Source: Bin5 sp965116395
GTDB taxonomy: Bacteria; Chloroflexota; Anaerolineae; Caldilineales; Caldilineaceae
Reading direction: 5' to 3'
Assembly (NCBI GenBank): GCA_965116395.1
Contig: OZ220684.1
Location: 1,798,001 to 1,862,000, forward strand
DNA length: 64,000 nt
The notes beneath the pieces were generated by a model, which was given only the letters and a program-made list of their open reading frames with translations, ran no database searches and was not told the DNA's origin. The position numbers and the translations under genes were made by a program. The number at the start of each line of letters is the position of its first letter. The stretch's first letter is position 1. Below, one piece after another: positions 34,243 through 43,155 of this stretch.

Positions 34243-35628
34243 ATGGCCCACCTCCGCCAGCAGACTCCCATTGACACGGACGGCCCGCGCGCCGCGCTCG
34301 AACTCATGGTCCGCCCGTGGGCGCCGGCCGCGGTCAGTCAACACGTGCGCCTCGTGCTGGGGGATGTCGAATGTGCGGCCAGCAGCGCTGTCTGGGTGGA
34401 GATCAGCTATGGGCTGGCGGGCGCGCCTCTGACATATCTGCGGCATATTCTGCAGGTTGACGGTTGGCGCTGCGCTGAACCGATTGAACAGCTGCTCAAC
34501 GGCACGACACCCTACGCGACCTGGCGCAGCGGTTGCCCGCCGGCGCTGCTGATGGCGCGTACAGGGGACGACGACGCGCAGGGCAACCCTACTTATCAGG
34601 TGACGCTGCAGCTGACCGTCAGCGGGCTGACCGACGGCGGCCCCCGCGACGGCTCCGCCATTACCTTCGCCCTGGACGGGATCAGCGGCGAGGAGCTACT
34701 ACGCTTCGGCGAGGCGTTCGACGAGGAGTTGGGGCGGGCGCTTGAGCACCATTGGCCTGAGGCCGTCCCGGCTAGGGCAGCGGAGGCGGCGGTTGGCTCC
34801 GAGGTGAACAGCTTCAGCGGTCGCGTCAACACAGTGGCTTATAACGCGCTCGGCAGCGACTACAGCCACGACTATTTGGCTGAACCGTTTTTCCGGGAGG
34901 CTTTCGAGGGCTGGCTGGGGGCGTTACCTGCCAGTGGCCGCGTATTGGAGGTCGGCTGCGGGCACGGCAGGCCGATTGCGGCCGCGCTGGCAGCCGCGGG
35001 CCAGCGCGTAACCGGCATCGACCCGTCGGCACAGATGATCGCCGAGGCCCGGCAGGCTGTGCCAGGGCAGGACTTTCACCAGATGGCACTGGTGGAACTG
35101 GAGGAAGCAGACGCTTTCGCCGGGGCTTGCTGCTTCTTTTCGCTGCTGTGCATGGACCCGATCGAGTTGCGGATTGGACTGGAGAGGCTGCACAGGGCGC
35201 TGAAGGTGGGTGCGCCGCTGCTGATTGTCTCCGGTGTGCCGGATCAGTTCACGCGGACATCGCCGCTGCGCAGCGTACAAGGGCGGACCACCTGGGAATG
35301 GCCTTATGATCATGAGGACATGGCCGCTGTCCTGACCACGCAAGGGCAGTGGCAGGTCGAGGCGCCGGCGTTGCGTTTTTACGATACTGATACGCTCACG
35401 CAGATCGAGGCAGACTCGCTGGACCAGTTGGCGGCTGACCCCCGCTATTTGCCCGGCGCTGAGATGGCCGATGCGCTGGAGTTTGCGACGGGGAAGCGGG
35501 TTGTCAAGGGGGTATATGCGCTCGTTGCGCGCAAGGTGGATAGTGGAATAATCGGGACTACAGGGATGGACGCTGATCAGTCTGTTAGCGATCCGGGGGG
35601 GCGGCCACTTGGACGCTCTCACTGTTGA
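34243..35628 (+). CDS. SAM-dependent methyltransferase with a long N-terminal extension
   Basis: 461 residues. The C-terminal half is a class I methyltransferase: motif I VLEVGCGHGRP (about 234-244), acidic end of strand 2 in GIDPSAQM, and CCFFSLLCMDP at motif III. The first 190 residues form a separate beta-rich domain (VWVEISYGLAG, YQVTLQLTVSG) that is not recognised. The last about 30 residues look unstructured and the stop overlaps the convergent LRR gene by 44 bases. Substrate unknown; context suggests a small sugar-derived molecule but this is weak. Confidence 0.78.
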   Translation: MAHLRQQTPIDTDGPRAALELMVRPWAPAAVSQHVRLVLGDVECAASSAVWVEISYGLAGAPLTYLRHILQVDGWRCAEPIEQLLNGTTPYATWRSGCPPALLMARTGDDDAQGNPTYQVTLQLTVSGLTDGGPRDGSAITFALDGISGEELLRFGEAFDEELGRALEHHWPEAVPARAAEAAVGSEVNSFSGRVNTVAYNALGSDYSHDYLAEPFFREAFEGWLGALPASGRVLEVGCGHGRPIAAALAAAGQRVTGIDPSAQMIAEARQAVPGQDFHQMALVELEEADAFAGACCFFSLLCMDPIELRIGLERLHRALKVGAPLLIVSGVPDQFTRTSPLRSVQGRTTWEWPYDHEDMAAVLTTQGQWQVEAPALRFYDTDTLTQIEADSLDQLAADPRYLPGAEMADALEFATGKRVVKGVYALVARKVDSGIIGTTGMDADQSVSDPGGRPLGRSHC

Positions 35629-38600
35629 TCGCTGTTACCAGCGGCCCGTAAATCCACCCGGTTCGGCCCCCAAAGTTGATCTGCCACCAGTCGCCAAGTC
35701 CAGGGCTCTTGCCGGTGACAACGTACCATTCGCCGGCCGCGGCCGTTCCTATGACAGCGTAATTGGTGCCTGGTCCTTCCCTCACGTTTACTGGAGTATC
35801 TGTCGTCACCCAAGCCGTCAGCGACGTCAGTACAGCTGTAGCGCGGGCTTGGTTCACGGAGATTACGTAACCGGCTGGTGCCTGCGATCTTGGGTGTACG
35901 TTTGTCACAGCTAGAACGTACTCCTCAGTGTGGGGCGCCCTAAAGACGATTCTTGGGTCCAACCCGAATAGACCTCCACCGCTGCTCTCGTCTCTTACTC
36001 TGACCTCTAAGGCATCCCCCTGATAACTCCACATATCTAGTCGGGCATCGGCTAATATTGACCGCACTACAATTTCGACCGTCTCATTCCTCTCCAAATC
36101 CAGAAAAAGGTAATCGGCGTCCGTGGGAAAGTCGATATTGCCGTAGAGGATCTGTCCAACCTGGATCTCCTTACCTCTGTCTGGATCGTCGAACTGTACA
36201 AGTCGGTGGCTCACCGCCATGGTAGTCTCTTCGGAAATTCGCGACAGAATCAGGAAGAGAGGCCCATAGCGGCGCTTGATAAAGGAAAATGAACCGGTCT
36301 CGGCATCTGTGAGTATGTTGCCATAGGAGTCGACGATCTTGAACCTGACATCGTCCCCGCCGCTAAATTCGATCTCAATCGCGGTTCCGGGCGGTTCGTT
36401 GATGATGTAGGCATCTCCATAGTTGCGCGGCGTCAGTCTATAGCGTAGGGAGCCGCCATCCATATCGAATTGTCTCTTGCCAAGGCTGGACGGGTCCCTG
36501 CCTGCAATCAGTTGACGGACGCGCGGCAGGAGGTCGGCGGACGAAGCGGCAAGTCCGAACTCCCCGAAAGCTCTAAAGCCACTGATTCCGACTACGGCGC
36601 CCATATCGGAGACAAGCGCGCCGCCGCTTTGCCCTCCTGTGATCGCGGCATCGGTCTGGAAATAGGTGATGCCAACCGGCTCCCACTCTCGCAGGCGTGA
36701 CAGGATTCCACGAGTCATCGTTGTTTGCGGATAGGCCTCGACCTCGGCTGGATAGCCTATAAGGTACATTTCCGAGCCAATCGCCATATTCTCTCCGTCG
36801 AGCATAGGCAGAGGTTCCACAGGGCTTGAAACTGGGCCGAGAACGGCCAAGTCCACCAACAGGTCCCAGCCTACTACTGGCACGTTCCTGTAGTCGGTAC
36901 CATCCGGAAACGCGACACGAACGGCGTTGAACGGCCAGACCACATGGGCGTTCGTCACAACGTAGCCTCCTTCGACGAGCACACCGCTGCCGGTGCCGGC
37001 ATCCGTATGAATGAAGGCGATTGCGGGCGAGACCATCTCGAAGATGCGGGCGGAAGAGACCTGCTGAGTGGTTGCCGCAGATGTCGAGGTGGTCGAAGCT
37101 GTGGCGAAGCAAAACGGCAACTCAAGTTCCTCAAAGTCATTGCCCTCAACGTTTTCCCAATTGGCAGGAACACATCCTTCCAGTCGGTTACCAGACAGGA
37201 AAAGCTGTTCCAGATGGGAGAGGTTACCCAGTTCTGGTGGGATATCCCCACTCAGCTTATTGTCTGCGAGGCCTAACCCTGTCAGTTCTGTGAGGTTGCC
37301 CAATTCTGAGGGCATGGTCCCACTCAACCCGTTGCCCCAGAGGCTCAGCCCTGTCAGTTTTGTGAGGTTGCCCAATTCTGATGGAATTTCGCCGCTAAAT
37401 TGATTCGCGTGGAGAAACAGTTTTTTCAGGTTGGTAAGATTGCCAAGTTCTGGCGGAATAGTCCCGCTCAGTTTATTTTGCCCAAGATACAACACTGACA
37501 AATTTGTAAGTTTTTCCAGTGTTGGTGGAATCGGCCCACTTAATTGATTCTCGGTAAGACTTAACCAATCCAGGTTGGTCAGGTCGGCCAGTTCTGCCGG
37601 AATCACCCCTGTCAACTTATTTGAGTAGAGGCCTAACTCTGCCAAATTGGTTAAGTTTCCCAATTCAGGCGGGATCGGCCCGCTCAACTCGTTGGCTCCC
37701 AGGTGCAGCATTTCAAGATTGGCAAGCCTACCTAGTTCTGGAGGAATCGATCCGGTCAGTTCGTTGCTCCAGAGGCCTAGCTCAATCAAGTTGGAAAGGA
37801 TGCCCAGGGCCGGCGGAATTGTGCCGCTCAACTGATTCTCTGAAAGATACAAGAATTCCAGATAGGTAAGGTGGCCTAATTCTGATGGAATCGTACCGTT
37901 CAATTCATTTTCTGAGAGGTCCAGTTCAATGACTCGCTCGTTCTCGTCTGTGATGACACCATACCATGTCCCGATCGGCCTGTTGCTCAACCAATTCTGG
38001 TTGCTCACCCAGTTGTCGCCGTCTGTCGCCTCATAGAGCGCGATCAACGCGACTTCGTCAGTGCAGATTGGCAAGTCTACCTCGTCGAGATCGTTTTCCT
38101 CAACATCCTGCCATACCCCTGGTACGCAACCTGTTAAACGATTATCAGAAATGTAAAGCCATTCCAGGCCGGAAAGTTCGTTCAGTTCCACCGGGATTTT
38201 ACCGATCAGGCGGTTGACATGAAGGGCCAAACCTTTCAGTTTTGTCAGGTTACCCAATTCTGAAGGGATGGTTCCGCTCAACCGATTCCCTGAAAGAACA
38301 AGCATCTCCAATTCGGAGAGCTTACTCAGTTCCAGCGGAACTGTTCCGTCCAACCGGTTCCACGATAGGACCAACTGCTCCAGATTGGGGAAATTGCTCA
38401 ATTCTACTGGAATCGAACCACTCAGCTGATTCGAGTAGAGATACAATAGTGTTAATTTTGAAAGGCTTCCCAGTTCAGGTGGAATCATCCTGCGCAGTTG
38501 GTTTTTTGCGAGGTCCAGCTCTTCAAGTTTGGTAAGGTAACCCAATTCTGGCGGAATCGTGCCACTCAGCTCATTTTCCGAGAGATACAGTCCGATAACC

Positions 38601-39721
38601 CGACCGCTGTCGTCCACAGTGACCCCATACCACTCGCCAATTGGCCTCCTGCTCAGCCAGTTGTCGTTTTCAAGCCAGTTATCACCGTCTGTGGTTTCGT
38701 AAAGCGTAACCAGTACGTCTCTATCCGAACAGAACTGCAGACCGATTTCGTCCAGATCACTGTCCTCAATATCACGCCAAATCTCGGGCAGGCATCCACT
38801 TAATTGGTTGTCTGCGAGGTATAGCTGTGTCAGTCCTGAAAGGTTTTCCAGATCTGGTGGAACTGTTCCGCTCAATTCATTACCCCAAAGACTCAGAGCC
38901 TCCAGGTTTATGAGGTTGCCCAACTCTGGTGGAATCGCTCCGCTCAATTGATTGTCCGAAAGGGCCAGCATCGCTAAATCAGTCAGATTGCCTAATTCTG
39001 AAGGAATCATTCCGCTCAACTGGTTTCCCCAGAGAAACAATCTTTCCAGGTTCGTGAGGTTCTCCAGTTCTGTCGGAATCGTCCCACCCAGTCGATTGTT
39101 CGAAAGGTACAACCATCCCAGGTTGGTGAGTTTGCTTAATTCTGATGGAATCGAACCGCTCAGCTGATTGCCCGAAAGCATCAGCCATCTCAGGTTGTCG
39201 AGTTCTGCCAATTCTGTCGGAATCGTCCCTCGCAAATTGTTTTCGAACAAGGCCAGCAATTCCAAGTTGGATAGGTTGCCCAACTCTGACGGAATCCCGC
39301 CACTCAACCGATTGGCGTATAGGGATAGCGTTGTGAGGTTGGTGAGGTTGCCCAACTCTAACGGAATCGTGCCACTCAACTGATTCTGTGAAAGGTTTAG
39401 TCCTTCTAAGTGAGTAAGGCTGCCCAACTCGGATGGAATCGTGCCGTCTAACTCGTTTTCCGAAAGATCCAGTTCAGTGACGCGACCGTTTTGGTCCGTT
39501 GTGACGCCGTGCCAGGAGTCGAGCGATGCATTGGAAAGCCAGTTCCTGTTGTTCGTCCAGTTGTCGCCGTCGGTATCCTGGTAGAGTGCCTCTAGCGCGT
39601 CCCTCTCTGCATCTTTGGCTGTGGCGATAGGTGACGATGCATAGACTTTAGGGCCGCTCAGCCCAGCGATCAAGGAAGACACAGCAATTGCGGCAATCAG
39701 GACTCTGAATAATGCCTTCAT
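35585..39721 (-). CDS. Secreted LRR / trypsin-like protease / SH3b multidomain protein
   Basis: 1378 residues. A signal peptide (residues 1-30) is followed by three leucine-rich-repeat blocks of the plant type (LxxLxLxxNxLxGxIPxELGNL, 24-residue period). Each block is introduced by a cap such as LYEATDGDNW and NWLSNRPIGTWYGV. A Ser/Thr-rich linker leads to an HtrA-like serine protease with His in TNAHVVWP, Asp in LVDLAVLG and Ser in GGQSGGALV. Next come about 190 residues resembling a pre-peptidase beta-sandwich region, then an SH3b domain (TPVNVREGPGTNYAVIG, GRTGWIYG). ATG 39721 follows GGAGGG. Probably a cell-surface or secreted protease whose repeats bind a partner. Confidence 0.88.
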   Translation of the reverse strand: MKALFRVLIAAIAVSSLIAGLSGPKVYASSPIATAKDAERDALEALYQDTDGDNWTNNRNWLSNASLDSWHGVTTDQNGRVTELDLSENELDGTIPSELGSLTHLEGLNLSQNQLSGTIPLELGNLTNLTTLSLYANRLSGGIPSELGNLSNLELLALFENNLRGTIPTELAELDNLRWLMLSGNQLSGSIPSELSKLTNLGWLYLSNNRLGGTIPTELENLTNLERLFLWGNQLSGMIPSELGNLTDLAMLALSDNQLSGAIPPELGNLINLEALSLWGNELSGTVPPDLENLSGLTQLYLADNQLSGCLPEIWRDIEDSDLDEIGLQFCSDRDVLVTLYETTDGDNWLENDNWLSRRPIGEWYGVTVDDSGRVIGLYLSENELSGTIPPELGYLTKLEELDLAKNQLRRMIPPELGSLSKLTLLYLYSNQLSGSIPVELSNFPNLEQLVLSWNRLDGTVPLELSKLSELEMLVLSGNRLSGTIPSELGNLTKLKGLALHVNRLIGKIPVELNELSGLEWLYISDNRLTGCVPGVWQDVEENDLDEVDLPICTDEVALIALYEATDGDNWVSNQNWLSNRPIGTWYGVITDENERVIELDLSENELNGTIPSELGHLTYLEFLYLSENQLSGTIPPALGILSNLIELGLWSNELTGSIPPELGRLANLEMLHLGANELSGPIPPELGNLTNLAELGLYSNKLTGVIPAELADLTNLDWLSLTENQLSGPIPPTLEKLTNLSVLYLGQNKLSGTIPPELGNLTNLKKLFLHANQFSGEIPSELGNLTKLTGLSLWGNGLSGTMPSELGNLTELTGLGLADNKLSGDIPPELGNLSHLEQLFLSGNRLEGCVPANWENVEGNDFEELELPFCFATASTTSTSAATTQQVSSARIFEMVSPAIAFIHTDAGTGSGVLVEGGYVVTNAHVVWPFNAVRVAFPDGTDYRNVPVVGWDLLVDLAVLGPVSSPVEPLPMLDGENMAIGSEMYLIGYPAEVEAYPQTTMTRGILSRLREWEPVGITYFQTDAAITGGQSGGALVSDMGAVVGISGFRAFGEFGLAASSADLLPRVRQLIAGRDPSSLGKRQFDMDGGSLRYRLTPRNYGDAYIINEPPGTAIEIEFSGGDDVRFKIVDSYGNILTDAETGSFSFIKRRYGPLFLILSRISEETTMAVSHRLVQFDDPDRGKEIQVGQILYGNIDFPTDADYLFLDLERNETVEIVVRSILADARLDMWSYQGDALEVRVRDESSGGGLFGLDPRIVFRAPHTEEYVLAVTNVHPRSQAPAGYVISVNQARATAVLTSLTAWVTTDTPVNVREGPGTNYAVIGTAAAGEWYVVTGKSPGLGDWWQINFGGRTGWIYGPLVTAINSESVQVAAPPDR

Positions 39722-39932
39722 GACATCCCTCCTGCTTGCTGAATGGACTAACAGGTCGAAACACCTGATATCTGTGGAAAGAGGTGGTACGAGGAGCATT
39801 GCTTTTTTTATTGTACAAAACTTTTACGAAACCAGGAAATTTGGACAGAAAAGACCCGCGTCTCTCAGACCCGGGTCCAAAGTACCGCTATAGCTTGGTA
39901 TCGAAGTCTCTTAGCACGCACTGTTTTGGCGG

Positions 39933-40097
39933 CTAGAGCTGCTTGATGAGAATCCGTGCAACCGCGACCATCGAAGGCGTCTTAACGCTCGTTTCGCTGT
40001 CGAGTTCAACCATATCAAGATCGGCGACGATTTCGCGGTATGCGTGTGATTGCGGAATCTGCCTCGGGATAAGTGGCTCGAAAACTCTAAGGGACAT
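39933..40097 (-). CDS. Small hypothetical protein
   Basis: 54 residues beginning SLRVFEPLIPRQIPQSHAY and ending VARILIKQL. It starts 12 bases after the stop of the zinc-dehydrogenase gene with a good ribosome site (GAGGGG), and its codon use looks normal for the region, so it is probably expressed with that gene. It may equally be the 3' remnant of a longer gene joined there. No family recognised. Confidence 0.4.
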   Translation of the reverse strand: MSLRVFEPLIPRQIPQSHAYREIVADLDMVELDSETSVKTPSMVAVARILIKQL

Positions 40098-40109
40098 ACA
40101 GGAATCCCC

Positions 40110-41168
40110 TCAACCAACATCCACGCCAAACGAGCCCCTGACCGCGATCTTATACGCGGTCTTCCCGTCCAGTTCATAGCCGCCGTCGAGGGCGTCGAAG
40201 CCTTCGGGCACGCGCTCGAGGGGCAGGACATGGCTGATCATCGCGCCGAAGTCGACGTCACTGTTCTGTAGCACTGCCACCGCGCGCGTGAAGTGATGGT
40301 AGCGGCTGCCCCATACGCCTTCCAGCCGCAGATTGGGGCGCAGAAAGTGCCGGTGCGGGTTTACCTCGATCGTGCCGACGTCGACAAAATGGCCGACCTC
40401 GACGAAGACGCCATCCTCTTTCACCAACTCCAGCCCTTCGGGGAAGGCGGGCAGGAAGCCGGCGGCCTCGATCACGACGTCGGCGCCGGCGCGGCCCGGC
40501 GTCATCCCCAGCGCCGTCTCCCGGCGCTCATCGGCGTCGGGCACGGCCATGATATCGATCGTCTCGTGCGCGCCCAGTTTGCGGGCAAGCTCCAGGCGGC
40601 CGGCCGGCCCGCCGATGACGATCAAGCGGCCCGCGCCGCTGATTTTGGCCGCGATGAGACACATCATACCGATCGGGCCGGACCCCTGTACGATGACCGT
40701 GTCGCCGATCTTTATGTCGCCGCGCAGGGCGCAGTGCACGCCGACCGTGAACGGTTCGGCCAGGACGCCCACCTGCGGCGGCGCCTCGAACTTGATCATG
40801 CACGAATCCGGATCAGACAGGTAGATGTAGTCGGCGAAGCCGCCGCTGAAAGGCTCATCGGCGCTGCGGTAGCCGTAGATCATGCCGCCGTTGCGGGGAT
40901 GGAATACGACACGATCACCCTCTTTGACCGGGGTGCCGTTGAAGTCGGTGGTCAGGCCTTTGCCGAGGGCTTCGATGATGCCGACGTTCTCGTGCCCCAG
41001 CATCGTTGCCGGCTCGATCCCGTTCTGCCAGTTGTGAATATCGGTGCCGCAGATACCGCATAGCTCCTGCCGCAGCAGAACTGTGCCCGGCGCGGGGTCC
41101 GGCACGGTGTATTCGCCAATGCTGAACTCTTTCCCTTCTGTTGTAACTGCCAGTCCTACCCGTGTCAT
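40110..41168 (-). CDS. Zinc-type medium-chain dehydrogenase
   Basis: 352-residue MDR alcohol/polyol dehydrogenase. Catalytic zinc ligands are Cys40 in CGTD and His59-Glu60 in LGHEN; the Rossmann motif is VQGSGPIGMM and GGPAGRLELARKLGA binds the cofactor. The four-Cys structural zinc lobe found in most members after GDRV is missing (it reads GDRVVFHPRNGG). ATG 41168 follows AAGGAG; an upstream in-frame start adds 40 low-quality residues and is rejected. Sister gene at 41325-42377 is very similar. Likely oxidises a sugar alcohol or L-threonine-like substrate. Confidence 0.92.
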   Translation of the reverse strand: MTRVGLAVTTEGKEFSIGEYTVPDPAPGTVLLRQELCGICGTDIHNWQNGIEPATMLGHENVGIIEALGKGLTTDFNGTPVKEGDRVVFHPRNGGMIYGYRSADEPFSGGFADYIYLSDPDSCMIKFEAPPQVGVLAEPFTVGVHCALRGDIKIGDTVIVQGSGPIGMMCLIAAKISGAGRLIVIGGPAGRLELARKLGAHETIDIMAVPDADERRETALGMTPGRAGADVVIEAAGFLPAFPEGLELVKEDGVFVEVGHFVDVGTIEVNPHRHFLRPNLRLEGVWGSRYHHFTRAVAVLQNSDVDFGAMISHVLPLERVPEGFDALDGGYELDGKTAYKIAVRGSFGVDVG

Positions 41169-41324
41169 CTTTATCTCCTTAAAGGTTCCCTCTGTACGCA
41201 GCGCATGGACCCGCGGCCAAGCCAACCACACGCACTCCACGCCCACCGACCGCGGTGGGCTCGAGCAGCGGATACTGCTGCACAACAACGCGGCCGCGTT
41301 CTGTGGATTGGCGTGATAGGGCGC

Positions 41325-42377
41325 TCAGGAGGCTCCAAATGCCCCCCGCACCGCTATCTTGAAAGCCGTCTTTCCGTCCAGCATATAGCCGCTGTCGAGC
41401 GCGTCAAAGCCCTCCCGCACCCTCTCCAGAGGAAGGATGTGGCTGATCACAGGCGCGAAGTCGATGGCGCCGCTCTCCATAACCGCTACCGCGCGCACGA
41501 AGTGATGGAAGTTGCTGCCACGAACGCCTTCCAGCCGCAGATTGGGGCGCAGAAAATGCCGGTGCGGGTTTACCGTGACCGTGCCGACATCCACGTAGTG
41601 GCCGACCTCGACAAAGACACCGTCCTCCTTCACCAGCTCCAGCCCTTCGGGGAAGGCCGGCAGAAAGCCGGCGGCCTCGATCACCACATCGGCGCCGGCC
41701 CGACCCGGCGTCATTCCCAGCGCAATCTCCCTGCGCTCCTCCGCGTCGGGCACGGCCATAATATCGATCGTCTCGTGCGCGCCCAGCTTGCGGGCAAGCT
41801 CCAGGCGGCCGGCAGGACCGCCGATAACGATCAGCCGACCGGCGCCGCTGATCCTGGCCGCGATCAGGCACATCATGCCGATCGGTCCGGCCCCCTGCAC
41901 GATGACCGTGTCGCCGATTTTGACGCCGCCGCGCAACGCGGCATGCACGCCGATCGTGAACGGCTCGGCAAAAACGCCCACCTGCGGCGGCGCCTCCGAC
42001 TTGATTATGCACGAATCCGGGTCGGACAGGTAGATGTAGTCGGCGAACCCGCCGCTGAAGGGCTCTCCCGCGCCGCCGTGACCGGAGGCCATGACGGTGT
42101 TACGGGGATGGAAAACGACACGATCTCCCTCTCTAATCGGGGTGCCGTTATAGTCGGTGGTCACGCCTTTGCCGAGGGCCTCGATCACGCCGACGTTTTC
42201 GTGTCCCAGCATCGTTGCCCGCTCGATCCCCTTCTGCCAGTTGTGAAGGTCGGTGCCGCAGATGCCGCCCAGCTCTTGCTGCAGCAGCACTGTGCCCGGC
42301 GCGGGGTCCGGCACGGTGTATTCGCCGATGCTGAACTCTTTCCCAACGGTGACAACTGCCTGCCCTGTCCGTGTCAT
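41325..42377 (-). CDS. Zinc-type medium-chain dehydrogenase, tandem paralogue
   Basis: 350 residues, closely similar to 40110-41168 throughout, with the same ligands (CGTDLHNW, GHENVG) and the same missing structural zinc lobe. Differences are concentrated around the active-site cleft (SGHGGAGEPF against YGYRSADEPF), which suggests altered specificity after duplication. ATG 42377 is preceded by AGGAG. The gap to its sister (41169-41324) holds nothing recognisable. Confidence 0.92.
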   Translation of the reverse strand: MTRTGQAVVTVGKEFSIGEYTVPDPAPGTVLLQQELGGICGTDLHNWQKGIERATMLGHENVGVIEALGKGVTTDYNGTPIREGDRVVFHPRNTVMASGHGGAGEPFSGGFADYIYLSDPDSCIIKSEAPPQVGVFAEPFTIGVHAALRGGVKIGDTVIVQGAGPIGMMCLIAARISGAGRLIVIGGPAGRLELARKLGAHETIDIMAVPDAEERREIALGMTPGRAGADVVIEAAGFLPAFPEGLELVKEDGVFVEVGHYVDVGTVTVNPHRHFLRPNLRLEGVRGSNFHHFVRAVAVMESGAIDFAPVISHILPLERVREGFDALDSGYMLDGKTAFKIAVRGAFGAS

Positions 42378-42395
42378 GGAGGACTCCTGTGTGCT

Positions 42396-42896
42396 TCAGA
42401 CGCTCAGGGAGATTATCTGCGGCCGGACCACCTGCGTCAGCTCTTCAACCGTCAGCTGCAGCATCGTCCTGTCGTCGCCGCCGCCGGCGTAGACGAACCC
42501 GGGCTCAAGATCCGCGATCGAGCTGTCGAGCAAGACCTGCACAGCGGTGCAGTGTCCGAAAGGGGGCACGCCGCCGGCCGGATAGCCGAGAAGGTGCAGC
42601 ACAACATCCGGCGGGGCCAATTTGATGCGCTTGATGCCCACACTGCGCAGGTCTGCAAGCGGGCGTTTTTCCACGCGGCGTTCGCCATGGCTGATGACGA
42701 CGAACGGGGCCGGCGGTGCATCCGGTTCCCCGGGTTTCTGCCCCAGAAACAGCAGCGTTTTGAGAATGCGATCCGGCTCCACGCCAAGGGCTGCGGCGGC
42801 AGCCGGCACGGTGGGCGTGTCGCCAACTTCCCGCAACAACTGGGCTTGAATCCCATTCTCGTCTATGTACTGTTGCAGATCGTCTGGTGTGCGCAT
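42396..42896 (-). CDS. YbaK/ProX-type aminoacyl-tRNA deacylase
   Basis: 166-residue member of the YbaK/EbsC family that hydrolyses mischarged tRNAs. Recognisable stretches are AAAALGVEPDRILKTLLFLG, the VISHGERRVEKRPLADL segment and GYPAGGVPPFGH, which forms the catalytic pocket around the conserved Lys and Gly-Pro loop. ATG 42896 follows AGGAAA; the start five codons upstream has no ribosome site. Nineteen bases before the dehydrogenase gene, probably co-transcribed with it. Confidence 0.88.
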   Translation of the reverse strand: MRTPDDLQQYIDENGIQAQLLREVGDTPTVPAAAAALGVEPDRILKTLLFLGQKPGEPDAPPAPFVVISHGERRVEKRPLADLRSVGIKRIKLAPPDVVLHLLGYPAGGVPPFGHCTAVQVLLDSSIADLEPGFVYAGGGDDRTMLQLTVEELTQVVRPQIISLSV

Positions 42897-43155
42897 CGGG
42901 TTTCCTGTCAATTTTCAGTACAACTTCTCGATGGTTGAAATGTACCAGTACACCAGGGGATACGCAAACGGATCATGGCTGAATCGCGCCGTAAGTGGCG
43001 CGCAACTTGCCGTTGTGTTAGCATACTCCGCGACGGTCTCATTTGGGGGTCGCGCCCCCACAGTCTAGTTCTTAGCCTTCTGTTTTTTGGTGAACTTCGG
43101 CACGCGCAAGAGGTTGCTAAAAGCTGCAAACTGACCACCAAAACTAACCGACGCT

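Noticed and set aside
41205..42938. Plus-strand frame of 577 codons over the second dehydrogenase and the deacylase
   Set aside because: Antisense to two clearly recognised genes; composition is His/Arg/Asp-rich without structure.
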